Shown here: one piece after another, positions 1-8,426 of the stretch
Numbering within the stretch: the stretch's first letter is position 1
Layout: each line of letters opens with the position of its first letter
Assembly: GCF_002097535.1 (NCBI RefSeq)
Contig: NZ_CP020772.1
Span: 2,356,001-2,420,000 of the forward strand
Origin: Halobacillus mangrovi
GTDB lineage: Bacteria; Bacillota; Bacilli; Bacillales; Halobacillaceae
Length of the DNA stretch: 64,000 nucleotides
Direction: 5' to 3'
Translations under genes and position numbers: made by a program
The notes under the pieces: generated by a model
What the model was told of the DNA's origin: nothing
What the model saw: only the letters and a program-made list of their open reading frames with translations
The model's database searches: none

Positions 1-61
1 TAGTATTAGGAATTTGACCAAGTAATAGCTCTGTTCCGACTGCAACGATTTCTGCATTCAT
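1..61 (-). CDS. cinA: CinA family protein, N-terminal fragment (cut by window edge)
   Basis: Only the first 20 codons are inside the window. They read MNAEIVAVGTELLLGQIPNT, the typical start of the CinA competence/damage-inducible family (molybdopterin-binding-like domain; many members have NMN deamidase or pyrophosphatase activity). The ATG shares bases with the pgsA stop codon (ATGA overlap), so the two genes are translationally coupled. pgsA-cinA-recA is the usual Bacillaceae order, so recA probably lies just outside the window. Confidence 0.85.
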   Translation of the reverse strand, partial: MNAEIVAVGTELLLGQIPNT

Positions 62-636
62 TTTGAATCTCTCATAACGTGCCAGTTTTTTTGGAAATAT
101 TCATACCCAGAATAGACAGTAATAATAAGAGCCAAATACAGAACAATCGTTCCAAGCGGGAAACCTACAAAAGCAAACGGCCAGTTATGGAGCAGCAATA
201 TGGATATAGCAATAATCTGAATCCAAGTTTTTAATTTACCCATTTGACTGGCAGCAAGCACTGAACCTTCTCCAGCAGCAACAAGTCGAAGTCCAGTTAC
301 AGCAAACTCACGGCTGATGATCGCGATAACGATCCATGCAGGAGCGAGCCCTATTTCTACAAGCAGAATTAAGGCTGCACTGACAAGCAGCTTATCAGCT
401 AGAGGATCGAGAAACTTACCCAAATTTGTTACTAGGTTATATTTTCTTGCAATGTACCCATCAATCCAGTCCGTTGTAGAAGCAATAATGAATAGAATTG
501 CACCGGCAAGGTGGGAAACAGGTAGTTCAGCCTCTCCCATTTGGAATGTTCCCCAGTTAAACGGAACACTCATCAAAATAATAAAAATTGGGATGAGAAG
601 AATTCTTGAAATCGTAATTTTGTTTGGCAAATTCAT
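58..636 (-). CDS. pgsA: CDP-diacylglycerol--glycerol-3-phosphate 3-phosphatidyltransferase
   Basis: This membrane enzyme makes phosphatidylglycerol phosphate from CDP-diacylglycerol and glycerol-3-phosphate, the committed step to phosphatidylglycerol and cardiolipin. The 192-residue protein carries the complete CDP-alcohol phosphotransferase motif DxxDGxxAR...GxxxDxxxD at residues 56-81 (begins DWIDGYIAR, ends GKFLDPLAD). Several hydrophobic membrane segments surround it. Length is normal for the family. An AGGAG-type ribosome site precedes the ATG. A large hairpin lies between it and rodZ upstream, and it overlaps cinA downstream. Confidence 0.96.
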   Translation of the reverse strand: MNLPNKITISRILLIPIFIILMSVPFNWGTFQMGEAELPVSHLAGAILFIIASTTDWIDGYIARKYNLVTNLGKFLDPLADKLLVSAALILLVEIGLAPAWIVIAIISREFAVTGLRLVAAGEGSVLAASQMGKLKTWIQIIAISILLLHNWPFAFVGFPLGTIVLYLALIITVYSGYEYFQKNWHVMRDSK

Positions 637-665
637 AATTTCACACTCCTGAAATCAAATACGTA

Positions 666-729
666 AAGGCTGTCCAAAGAGACATAGAAGAAAACAGTTC
701 TTCTGTCATCCCATGCTCCGGACAGCCTT
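666..729 (-). terminator. Nested hairpin between rodZ and pgsA
   Basis: Outer arms AAGGCTGTCC (666-675) and GGACAGCCTT (720-729) form a perfect 10 bp stem. Inside it a second stem pairs roughly 681-692 with 698-707 (AGAAGAA with TTCTTCT). The U-tract on the minus strand is short (TTTACG), so this may be a partial terminator or a processing and stability element rather than a full stop. Confidence 0.55.
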
Positions 730-738
730 ATCATAATC

Positions 739-1653
739 TTATTCCTTGAAGTTGAGCAAGAGTTTTTGTGTAGAAAGTTCCTTATTTGGAAATTCCACTT
801 CTTGATCATTGACTTTAACCGTTGTGCCAGGGGCATTACCGGTCTTGATGTAGAGCTGTTCTTTCCCACTCAGTTCTACTGTAATCGGCGATTTATCGAT
901 CGTATATTCTATCGGTTGAATCAGATTTTCGCCATTTTTAGGCGCATGTACTTCAAGGTAGCTTGTTCCTGTTAATTCAATGGTAAGAGTGCCTTCTTTT
1001 ACGCCTGACACTTCAAACACATGTTCAGGAAAACCTCCTGATCCTTCTTCTACAAGATTCATTTCAACTTCTGGCTTTTCTTCAGCCTGATCTTGCTCTT
1101 TTTCAGCGGATTGATCTTCATCAGATGCTCCATCAGACGGTGCATCTTCCTCTTCTTTTTGTCCCTCTTCTGAAGAATCATCTTCGGAATCTGCAGGCAC
1201 AAAAACTTCATCACTAGATTCTGAAGTGTCTTGAGCTTTACCATTTTCAGATGAATCATTGTTCAAAAGGAAGAACCATACCATAAATAAAGTACCAACA
1301 ATGACCAGTAGCGTCAGCAAGCTAGGAAACACCCTGGAGCCTCCGGATGCTTTTGCAGTCGTTTCTTTTCTTGTTTTTTGCACACGGCTGTATTGGATCG
1401 CCTCTTCATCTTCATAAGTGGGGAGTTCTCCTTTATGTTCCTCCATCACTTGTTCGGGATCAAGGCCGACTGCTGCTGCATATTCTCTTATAAATGCTCT
1501 CGTATAAAATTTACCAGGAAGAACTTTAAACTCGTTGTTCTCAATGGCTTGCAGATAGCGCTTCTGTATCTTAGTATTCTCCTGTACTTCTTCTAAAGAA
1601 AGTCCCTTAGACTCCCGTGCCTCTCTCAGTCTAGAGCCAATATCCATCTCCAT
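739..1653 (-). CDS. rodZ: RodZ-like cell-shape protein (HTH, TM and DUF4115)
   Basis: RodZ is a bitopic membrane protein that links MreB filaments to the cell-wall elongation machinery. Using the start MEMDIGSRLREARES, residues 5-70 form a Cro/CI-type helix-turn-helix (HTH_25). A single membrane helix lies near residues 108-130 (LLTLLVIVGTLFMVWFFLL). A strongly acidic Ser/Glu/Asp linker follows to about residue 190, then a beta-rich DUF4115 domain to the end. The same architecture and position next to pgsA occur in B. subtilis (ymfM). The start is uncertain: an in-frame ATG four codons upstream and another two codons downstream are possible. Confidence 0.93.
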   Translation of the reverse strand: MEMDIGSRLREARESKGLSLEEVQENTKIQKRYLQAIENNEFKVLPGKFYTRAFIREYAAAVGLDPEQVMEEHKGELPTYEDEEAIQYSRVQKTRKETTAKASGGSRVFPSLLTLLVIVGTLFMVWFFLLNNDSSENGKAQDTSESSDEVFVPADSEDDSSEEGQKEEEDAPSDGASDEDQSAEKEQDQAEEKPEVEMNLVEEGSGGFPEHVFEVSGVKEGTLTIELTGTSYLEVHAPKNGENLIQPIEYTIDKSPITVELSGKEQLYIKTGNAPGTTVKVNDQEVEFPNKELSTQKLLLNFKE

Positions 1654-1673
1654 GTATAACACCATCCATCGTA

Positions 1674-2465
1674 TTAAAAATCAAACATAGAAAAACCATC
1701 ATTCATGGACATGTCTGGTTTTTCCACAGTCTCATATGTTATTTCCTCATCCTCGTTATTGCGAAGCTCGATAATGTAATCAAAATCATCCATTTTATAT
1801 TCAGTTTCTTGTACAAAAATATCCGGATGCTCGATTACTTTTGTAGCGGGAAGCCTCATGATTTCCCTTACAAGCTGCCAATGTTTCTCCGTTGCACGTC
1901 TCGCTGAAACAATTCCATCAATGATATACAGATTATCTTCGCTATATTCTTCTTCGATGAGCTGATTACGCACCGTCTGCTTCAGTAACGTACTGGATAC
2001 AAATAACCACCGTTTATTGGCACACACACTTGCTGCTACGACAGACTCGGTTTTTCCTACACGCGGCATTCCTCGAATCCCAACTAGTTTGTGGCCTTCT
2101 TTCATGAAAAGCTCTGCCATAAAATCGACTAAGAGACCTAAATCTTCTCTGTTGAACCGGAACGTTTTCCGATCATCAACATCACTATGTATATAACGGC
2201 CGTGTCTGACAGCTAAACGATCCCTTAATTTTGGCTTGCGTAATTTCGTCACTTTAATCGTGTCCATTGTATTTAAAATGGATTTTAACCGCGTAATCTG
2301 CTCTTCATCGTTACATAGCAAGAGCATGCCGCGATGTGAGTTTTCTACACCGTTGATGGTCACGATATTTATGGACATCATACCTAATAATGAAGAAATA
2401 TCCCCTAATAATCCAGGGCGGTTATATTGGATTTCATATTCTAAATACCACTCTTTTTTTTCCAT
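1674..2465 (-). CDS. ymfK: DUF3388 family protein (YmfK-like), ACT-like domain plus P-loop
   Basis: This is a conserved Bacillaceae protein of unknown function. With the start MEKKEWYLEYEI, chosen because AGAGGAG sits 7 bases upstream, it has 263 residues; a longer upstream frame has no ribosome site. Residues about 5-75 look like an ACT ligand-binding domain (RPGLLGDISSLLG, then SINIVTINGV). Residues about 129-141 (GIRGMPRVGKTES) resemble a Walker A loop, followed by beta-strand-like VVAASV and WLFVSS. No catalytic function can be assigned. It lies between ymfJ and rodZ, as in B. subtilis. Confidence 0.85.
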   Translation of the reverse strand: MEKKEWYLEYEIQYNRPGLLGDISSLLGMMSINIVTINGVENSHRGMLLLCNDEEQITRLKSILNTMDTIKVTKLRKPKLRDRLAVRHGRYIHSDVDDRKTFRFNREDLGLLVDFMAELFMKEGHKLVGIRGMPRVGKTESVVAASVCANKRWLFVSSTLLKQTVRNQLIEEEYSEDNLYIIDGIVSARRATEKHWQLVREIMRLPATKVIEHPDIFVQETEYKMDDFDYIIELRNNEDEEITYETVEKPDMSMNDGFSMFDF

Positions 2466-2615
2466 AACACAACTCCTCTGGAAAAAATGATGCTTCTTAT
2501 CTACATACTTCGACACTTCTAAAAGTAACTCTTCATCTATCATAAATGATTTTAGCTGAATAGGAAAGGTTGGAAATCGATATCGAGTCAAAAAAGTAAG
2601 AAATATGTAGCCATA

Positions 2616-2652
2616 AACGAAAACTCCGCACAGATGAAACCGTGCGGAGTTT
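2616..2652 (-). terminator. Rho-independent terminator after ymfJ
   Basis: Arms AAACTCCGCAC (2621-2631) and GTGCGGAGTTT (2642-2652) make an 11 bp GC-rich stem, with TTTTCGTTT following on the minus strand. It lies just below the ymfJ stop, so ymfK-rodZ-pgsA probably use a separate promoter. Confidence 0.85.
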
Positions 2653-2658
2653 GTCGAT

Positions 2659-2919
2659 TTAAGGCTGAGTACCTTCATTTTTTACAAGTTTCACCATCAT
2701 GTTTGCAATGGCGTGCTGCTCTTTCTCGTCAGCAACGTTCCAAAGATCGCGAAGAACAGCTTCCTGATCATTTTTCGCATCTACAGAAGTTGCTAAGTAA
2801 TTTCCAATTTCGTAAGCAAGGTCTGAAACTGCGCTTTGATCCATTCCTTGTCCTTGTGCCTGATGCAAACGATCGCCTAGAAAAGATTTCCAAGAATCAA
2901 AATTGTCAAGAACTGACAT
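2659..2919 (-). CDS. ymfJ: DUF3243 family small protein (YmfJ-like)
   Basis: An 86-residue conserved protein of unknown function, soluble, with no signal peptide. It begins MSVLDNFDSWKSFLGDRL and appears largely alpha-helical. A good ribosome site (GAGGAGG type) precedes the ATG. Position between the SDR gene ymfI and ymfK matches B. subtilis, and family length is normal. It is followed by a strong terminator. Confidence 0.88.
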   Translation of the reverse strand: MSVLDNFDSWKSFLGDRLHQAQGQGMDQSAVSDLAYEIGNYLATSVDAKNDQEAVLRDLWNVADEKEQHAIANMMVKLVKNEGTQP

Positions 2920-2990
2920 TCTGTTTCCTCCTCTGAATTTTATTCATGTTTAGTATTTGAGGAGGTTGTCAATTCTATACAACAAATTTA

Positions 2991-3707
2991 TCACCAGCCT
3001 CCATTAACTTTTAATGAGTGGCCTGTAATATAGCTTGATTGTTCACTTAATAAAAAGCATACAGCATCTGCGACCTCACGAGTCGTACCGGAACGCCCAA
3101 GTGGTATATCTTCTTCAAGAACGCGTAATTCCTCTACATCCAGCTCAAGATTCATTTTAGTATTAATTAACCCAGGGGTGATCGCGTTGACACGAATTCC
3201 ACTAGGAGCGACTTCCTTTGCTAGTCCTTTAACAAATCCTAATTGAGAAGCCTTTACAGAACTATAGGCAACTTCCATGCTCGCACCTTCTTCGCCGAAG
3301 ATGGAAGAAATCAATACAATGTTTCCTCGTTTCATCCTAATCATGGCTGGGAGCAGATGTCGTGTAATCATCCAGGGCGCTTTTGTATGCACATGATACA
3401 AAGCATCCATGTCTTCCTCGTTCATATCTTGAAACAACCCTTTCCACAGGTGACCTCCTGAAAAAACGATAGCATCCCACGAATTTGGAAGAATAGATAA
3501 AAACTCACGAATTCCTTCTGAAGATCCGAGATCACCTTGATAGGCCCCTTCCCACTGGTCAGTTGGAATTTGACTTTTAAGATCTTCAATAGCAAGATAA
3601 TTGGAATAAAATTGGACACCGACACGATAACCAGCTTCTGCAAGCCTTTTAACAATAGCCGCCCCAATTTCCCCACTTGCTCCAATAACTAGACAACGTT
3701 TACTCAT
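2991..3707 (-). CDS. ymfI: Short-chain dehydrogenase/reductase (YmfI-like)
   Basis: A 238-residue NAD(P)-dependent SDR of FabG type. The nucleotide-binding glycine motif GASGEIGAA is at the N-terminus (residues 9-17). The catalytic Tyr-Lys pair appears as YSSVKAS, with a preceding active-site serine in VLISSIFG. The C-terminal part has the usual TPG, then SSYITGHSLKVNGG. The substrate is unknown. It overlaps the upstream M16 peptidase gene by four bases (ATGA), so the two are cotranslated. Confidence 0.92.
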   Translation of the reverse strand: MSKRCLVIGASGEIGAAIVKRLAEAGYRVGVQFYSNYLAIEDLKSQIPTDQWEGAYQGDLGSSEGIREFLSILPNSWDAIVFSGGHLWKGLFQDMNEEDMDALYHVHTKAPWMITRHLLPAMIRMKRGNIVLISSIFGEEGASMEVAYSSVKASQLGFVKGLAKEVAPSGIRVNAITPGLINTKMNLELDVEELRVLEEDIPLGRSGTTREVADAVCFLLSEQSSYITGHSLKVNGGW

Positions 3708-4993
3708 GATGCCTGAGGTTTCACCTGAAACACGGAAATAGCTTCTTCTTTAATCCAATGCTGCAAATACTCATCAGCATCTTTTGTACTTAATGATTCA
3801 ATGACAGGCAAGACATCAAATAGGTCGACTCCAAGTGTATGATAATGAGTGAATTGGTTCGCAATAAACTCGAGTGAATTTAATGCTCGCATGAATTGAC
3901 CGATTTTTTTCCGCTTCATGCGTGTGAAATCCTCTTCCGAGATGCTTTCAGCTTTCAATTCATGAAGCATCTCTTTCACACGTTTTGCCATTTCATCAGG
4001 CTTTCTGGAGTCTCCCCCTATGATGGTAAAACCAAATTGTCGATCAAGCTCTGTTTCAAATTGAAAGCTGTCATCAATTAAGTCTTCTTTGTAAAGTTCT
4101 TCATAAAACTTACCGCTTTTAGAGAAGTAATAATCAAGAATCATTCCCGATAACAACTCTGCACGCAGCAATTCTTCACCTGAAAGTTCACCAACATTTT
4201 CTTTTACCCCGACCATTGCCTTGGCCGTAGTGACGGGCATCTTTATAGAATTCTCTTTTTTTGAAACGGCAGTCGGTTCATCAGGATATGACCGATTGAT
4301 CTCAGGTGCTTCTGGGAACTCTTTTCCTGCCTGATTCTCTCGTATTAGTTTCATCATTGCTTCAGGCTCAAAATTACCTGCCACGAATAAAACCATATTG
4401 GAGGGGTGGTAAAATGTCTCGTAACAAGTGTATAAGTCATCCTTTGTGATCTTTTGAATAGAATCTACCGTTCCAGCAATATCGACTTTTACAGGATGGT
4501 TATGGTACAAGCTTTGAATCGTTCCAAAGAAAGAACGCCAATCTGGCTGATCATCATACATGCGGATTTCTTGAGCGATAATTCCCTTTTCTTTTTCAAC
4601 AGATTCTTCACTGAAGTATGGATTTTGAACAAAGTCAATCAGTGTTTCTACATTTTTTTCTATTTGACTCGTTGCAGAAAACAAATAAGCGGTTTTCGTA
4701 AATGAAGTGAAAGCGTTAGCTGATGCCCCGAGCTTTGTAAAGTCTTGGAACACATCTCTGTCTTCTTTTTCAAAGAGTTTATGCTCAAGAAAGTGCGCGA
4801 TACCTTCAGGGACAGTCACTTTTTCATTTTTACCAATAGGAGTGAAAGTCTGGTCGATTGAACCATAATTGGTTGTGAAGATTCCAAATGTCTTTGCCAT
4901 TTCAGGCTTCGACAGTAAAAAAACTTTTAATCCATTATCCATCGTTTCCTGATATACTTTCTCGTTTAATTGCTGATATACTAATTCTTCCAC
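3704..4993 (-). CDS. ymfH: M16 family zinc metallopeptidase, catalytic-type (YmfH-like)
   Basis: A 429-residue insulinase/processing-peptidase-type protein. The inverted zinc motif HxxEH is present as HFLEHKLFE near residue 67, followed by the downstream glutamate region (EKGIIAQEI), so the active site looks complete. It starts with GTG, with GGAGGGG six bases upstream; that site lies in the end of the preceding ymfF gene. The pair ymfF-ymfH is conserved in Bacillaceae. A mixed active/inactive M16 pair suggests a heterodimer. The substrate is unknown. Confidence 0.92.
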   Translation of the reverse strand: MEELVYQQLNEKVYQETMDNGLKVFLLSKPEMAKTFGIFTTNYGSIDQTFTPIGKNEKVTVPEGIAHFLEHKLFEKEDRDVFQDFTKLGASANAFTSFTKTAYLFSATSQIEKNVETLIDFVQNPYFSEESVEKEKGIIAQEIRMYDDQPDWRSFFGTIQSLYHNHPVKVDIAGTVDSIQKITKDDLYTCYETFYHPSNMVLFVAGNFEPEAMMKLIRENQAGKEFPEAPEINRSYPDEPTAVSKKENSIKMPVTTAKAMVGVKENVGELSGEELLRAELLSGMILDYYFSKSGKFYEELYKEDLIDDSFQFETELDRQFGFTIIGGDSRKPDEMAKRVKEMLHELKAESISEEDFTRMKRKKIGQFMRALNSLEFIANQFTHYHTLGVDLFDVLPVIESLSTKDADEYLQHWIKEEAISVFQVKPQAS

Positions 4994-4994
4994 T

Positions 4995-6278
4995 TTATTC
5001 CCCTCCTTCTTTGCTCGTTAAGAAGTAGATCGTGTCCAATTCTATCTTGTTCGCAATATCAATTACGTCTTGTTTGTTAACTTTTCGAATGTGATCGATG
5101 AGGTCCCCGGCTGGCATCTCCGCTCCTGAAATCATTTGATGATAAAGCACTTCAATTAGACCATTGGCATTATCCATTGTTTCCTGAAGCTGATTAATGA
5201 CCTGTTCTTTTGTTTCGTTTACTTGTTCTTCTGTAAAATCTCCATTTTTCATGGCATCCATTTGTTCTAAAATAATGGATTTGGCTTGATCGAAGTCGTT
5301 AGGGTCGATACCGCTGAAAACAAGTAATAACCCTTTATGGCTTTCAAAGCGGGAAGCGGCATAATAAGCAAGACTGTGTTTTTCACGAACGTTCATAAAT
5401 AGCTTCGAACTAGGAAATCCTCCGAAAATACCGTTAAAAATCTGAAGGGCATAATAATCATTGTCCCCAAATTTCGTGTAGGTCCGATATCCTATATGAA
5501 GCTTCCCTTGATTAACTTCTTCTTTTTCTACGATTTCGTTAACTTTGTCTACATCTTTCACTACGGAGACTTGATCATTATCTGCGTTTCCGCTTTCTTT
5601 TCTAGTGAAAAATTGATCCGCCATTTTTTCGATGAATGCTTCATCAACATCACCGATTACATATACATCGAGCATATCTTTAGCAATCATAGAACGATAA
5701 TAATCGTATAATTTTTCTGGTGTAATCGCTTTCATGTCTTCTAGGTATCCATGGACATGGAGGGAGTATGGTTCCCCTTGACACATATGATCCATCAACC
5801 TGAGGTTCGCATAACTCATTTTATCGTCTTTAATTGAAGTGATTTTCTGTTCAAGCGTTTGCTTTTCACGGTTGACAATGTCAGAGTCAAAGCCATCTCC
5901 ATCAACTTTAGGATCAAACAATACTTCATTGAAAAGTTTCAAAGCCTCTTCTAAAATGGGCTCCTGATCGTTTAGATAAGCTTCATTAACTACTTCCATC
6001 CTGAAGCTGATGACGTGATTCTCCCCTTTTTTAGATCCATCACTCGACAAAGCTGTTCCGTATAAGTTTTCAAGAGCAGATTGTAACGAGCGGACATTGG
6101 GATGGTTATTCGTCGCTTTCTGAAGGACGTGGGGCAAAAGAGCCCTTTCTGTAATCCCTTCACGTTTCAACGGCGCTTTAAATTTTGCTACGATTGAAAT
6201 TGTTTTATATTTTTTACTAGGTAGAATATGTAATCGATAACCCTGTTTATCGAATAATTTCTCTTCGGTAATCTTCAT
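4995..6278 (-). CDS. ymfF: M16 family peptidase-like protein lacking the zinc motif (YmfF-like)
   Basis: A 427-residue M16 homologue paired with the next gene. Where the catalytic HxxEH should be, it reads PHVLQKA, so it is predicted not to bind zinc and to act as a non-catalytic partner, as in mitochondrial processing peptidase-type pairs. Two similar halves are visible (N-half to about residue 200; C-half with YYALQIFNGIFGG and SLAYYAASRFE). The ribosome site GGAGG is strong. A terminator separates it from the nup genes upstream. Confidence 0.92.
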   Translation of the reverse strand: MKITEEKLFDKQGYRLHILPSKKYKTISIVAKFKAPLKREGITERALLPHVLQKATNNHPNVRSLQSALENLYGTALSSDGSKKGENHVISFRMEVVNEAYLNDQEPILEEALKLFNEVLFDPKVDGDGFDSDIVNREKQTLEQKITSIKDDKMSYANLRLMDHMCQGEPYSLHVHGYLEDMKAITPEKLYDYYRSMIAKDMLDVYVIGDVDEAFIEKMADQFFTRKESGNADNDQVSVVKDVDKVNEIVEKEEVNQGKLHIGYRTYTKFGDNDYYALQIFNGIFGGFPSSKLFMNVREKHSLAYYAASRFESHKGLLLVFSGIDPNDFDQAKSIILEQMDAMKNGDFTEEQVNETKEQVINQLQETMDNANGLIEVLYHQMISGAEMPAGDLIDHIRKVNKQDVIDIANKIELDTIYFLTSKEGGE

Positions 6279-6375
6279 GTTCCATCCTCCTTGTCTATTT
6301 ATTTTCTATTATAGACCCACATTGGTGTATTCATCCATATGAGCTATATCTTATGCTAAGGTATATGTTTCAAAA

Positions 6376-6417
6376 AGTAAAAAAATAAGACCCGGTTTTA
6401 TAACACCGGGTCTTATT
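6376..6417 (-). terminator. Strong terminator after the nup operon
   Basis: Perfect 13 bp arms AATAAGACCCGGT (6384-6396) and ACCGGGTCTTATT (6405-6417), followed on the minus strand by a run of seven T. It starts three bases after the nupQ stop codon. Confidence 0.95.
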
Positions 6418-6419
6418 GA

Positions 6420-7379
6420 TTAACGGTTTCCTTTTACATAGGCTTCACCTAAAGACTTAGGAGCCTCGGCCCGGCCAATAAATCCAGCTAAAGCTAGAAT
6501 CGTCAGCACATAAGGAGCAATTAATAAGAAAATCTGCGGAACATCCTCTAGGAGCGGTATGCTCGAACCGACAATACTCAAACTCTGTGCGAAACCAAAG
6601 AAAATGGCTGCACCAAGAGCTCCTAACGGATGCCATTTTCCAAAGATGACAGCCGCGAGGGACATAAATCCTTGACCGACAATTGTCGCATGGGAGAAGT
6701 TTAAGGCAATTGTCAACGCAAACACAGAACCGCCAAGACCGCCGAGTGCACCTGAGATCATAACAGCAACATATCTCATTCCATAAACATTGATTCCATT
6801 CGTATCTGCTGCCATCGGGTGTTCTCCAACGGAACGCAGTCGCAGGCCGAAGGATGTTTTATAAATGATGAACCAGGCAAAGAACGCCAAAGCGATGGCC
6901 AGGTAAGACGTGATATACATTCCTGAGAAGAACAAGTCACCCAGGATAGGGATTTTGCTTAGGACAGGGACGTCCGTCGTGTAGAAAGGACGCTCTACCA
7001 TATCCGTTTGGCCCTTATCGTACCACTGTTTAGTTAAGAATAAACCAATCCCCAAAGCCAAAAAGTTAATTGCCACTCCACTTACTACTTGGTCTGCTCT
7101 AAATGTAATCGAAGCTACAGCATGGACGAGCGCAAAAAAAGCTGATAAAGCCATTGCGACCAAAATAGATACCCATGGAGTCGCACTTCCAAATGTCTCG
7201 TAGAAGGTCAAGTTAAAGACGATTCCAATGAACGCTCCCATAACCATAAGACCCTCAAGTCCAATGTTAATGATCCCAGAACGTTCACTGAACACACCTC
7301 CTAAGGCTGTAAAAATCAGAGGGGATGCAAAAAACAGTGCCTGTGGAATGATGGATGCTAAAACGTCAATAAACCCCAT
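6420..7379 (-). CDS. nupQ: Nucleoside ABC transporter permease
   Basis: A 319-residue integral membrane permease of the BPD_transp_2 family, with about eight to ten hydrophobic helices and the signature GIINIGLEGLMVMGAF near residues 34-49. It would form the import channel with NupP. In B. subtilis NupNOPQ imports guanosine and other nucleosides, and here the same gene set and order is kept. Its ATG abuts the nupP stop, so it is cotranslated. Exact substrate is inferred. Confidence 0.93.
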   Translation of the reverse strand: MGFIDVLASIIPQALFFASPLIFTALGGVFSERSGIINIGLEGLMVMGAFIGIVFNLTFYETFGSATPWVSILVAMALSAFFALVHAVASITFRADQVVSGVAINFLALGIGLFLTKQWYDKGQTDMVERPFYTTDVPVLSKIPILGDLFFSGMYITSYLAIALAFFAWFIIYKTSFGLRLRSVGEHPMAADTNGINVYGMRYVAVMISGALGGLGGSVFALTIALNFSHATIVGQGFMSLAAVIFGKWHPLGALGAAIFFGFAQSLSIVGSSIPLLEDVPQIFLLIAPYVLTILALAGFIGRAEAPKSLGEAYVKGNR

Positions 7380-8426
7380 TTATTTCCCCTCCTTTTTGAA
7401 ACGCAAAATAATCCAACGGATCATATAACTAGAGGCCACAAAGAATATAATAAGTGCGATTACGATTTCAACGAGCTCTGTTGGAACACCTGCTGCTGTA
7501 GGCATGTTCAATGCACCTATTTTCAGCGTACCAAACAAGAAAGCAGCTAGAACGACTCCTAAAGCAGTGTTCGCACCTAACAGGGCTACAGCAATCCCGT
7601 CAAAGCCTATATTCGTAAAACCAGATTTTACTGACATATATCCAAATGTCCCCAGACCTTCCATTGCTCCGGCAAGACCGGCAAAAGCTCCTGAAATGAC
7701 CATGGCTAAAACGATGTTTTTACCTACACTCATACCTGCGTATTCGGAGGCATGTTGGTTAAACCCCACAGAGCGAAGTTCAAATCCTCTTGTTGTCTTA
7801 TTAAGGAAAAACCACATAAGAAGGGCCATAAATAAAGCAATAAGTAACCCCCAGTGGAGTCTCGAATAGAACGTCATACCAGCTAACCACTCGGAGGCGA
7901 GAGAAGCAGTCGCCGGAATTCTTTCCGTCTGATCCTCTCCATCCGTGATTACATTTCGGACAATTTCATTCGAGACATAAAGTGCAATGTAGTTCATCAT
8001 AATGGTAACAATAACCTCATGGACGCCAAGTTTAGCTTTCAATATCCCAGGAATAAATCCCCAGAAAGCTCCTGCAAGCGCTGCAACAAGGATCGCCAGC
8101 GGAAGGTGAATTAATCCAGGTAAATCAAAGGCTACTCCAACCCACACGGAAGCGAGCCAACCCACAAACACTTGTCCTTCTACTCCTATGTTTAAAAGCC
8201 CAGTCCTTAATGCAAAAGCTACAGCTAAACCTGAAAGGATATAGGGAGTGACTTGTCTTAGGGTTTCTCCGAAGAAATAGGCGTCTCCAAAAGCGCCATT
8301 CCATAAAGCGGCATATCCTTCAACAGGGTTGTATCCAAAAGCGACCATGATGATAGCTCCAGAAAGCAACCCTAATACAACCGAAATGATCGGAATAAGA
8401 ATATTTACTGTACGATTGGCAAACAT
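7380..8426 (-). CDS. nupP: Nucleoside ABC transporter permease
   Basis: A 348-residue membrane permease, partner of NupQ. It has the related family signature GLLNIGVEGQVFVGW and multiple membrane helices, starting with IPIISVVLGLLSGAIIMV. It sits directly between nupO and nupQ with no spacer on either side, indicating tight translational coupling of the transporter subunits. The role as a nucleoside importer is inferred from family and operon context. Confidence 0.93.
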   Translation of the reverse strand: MFANRTVNILIPIISVVLGLLSGAIIMVAFGYNPVEGYAALWNGAFGDAYFFGETLRQVTPYILSGLAVAFALRTGLLNIGVEGQVFVGWLASVWVGVAFDLPGLIHLPLAILVAALAGAFWGFIPGILKAKLGVHEVIVTIMMNYIALYVSNEIVRNVITDGEDQTERIPATASLASEWLAGMTFYSRLHWGLLIALFMALLMWFFLNKTTRGFELRSVGFNQHASEYAGMSVGKNIVLAMVISGAFAGLAGAMEGLGTFGYMSVKSGFTNIGFDGIAVALLGANTALGVVLAAFLFGTLKIGALNMPTAAGVPTELVEIVIALIIFFVASSYMIRWIILRFKKEGK

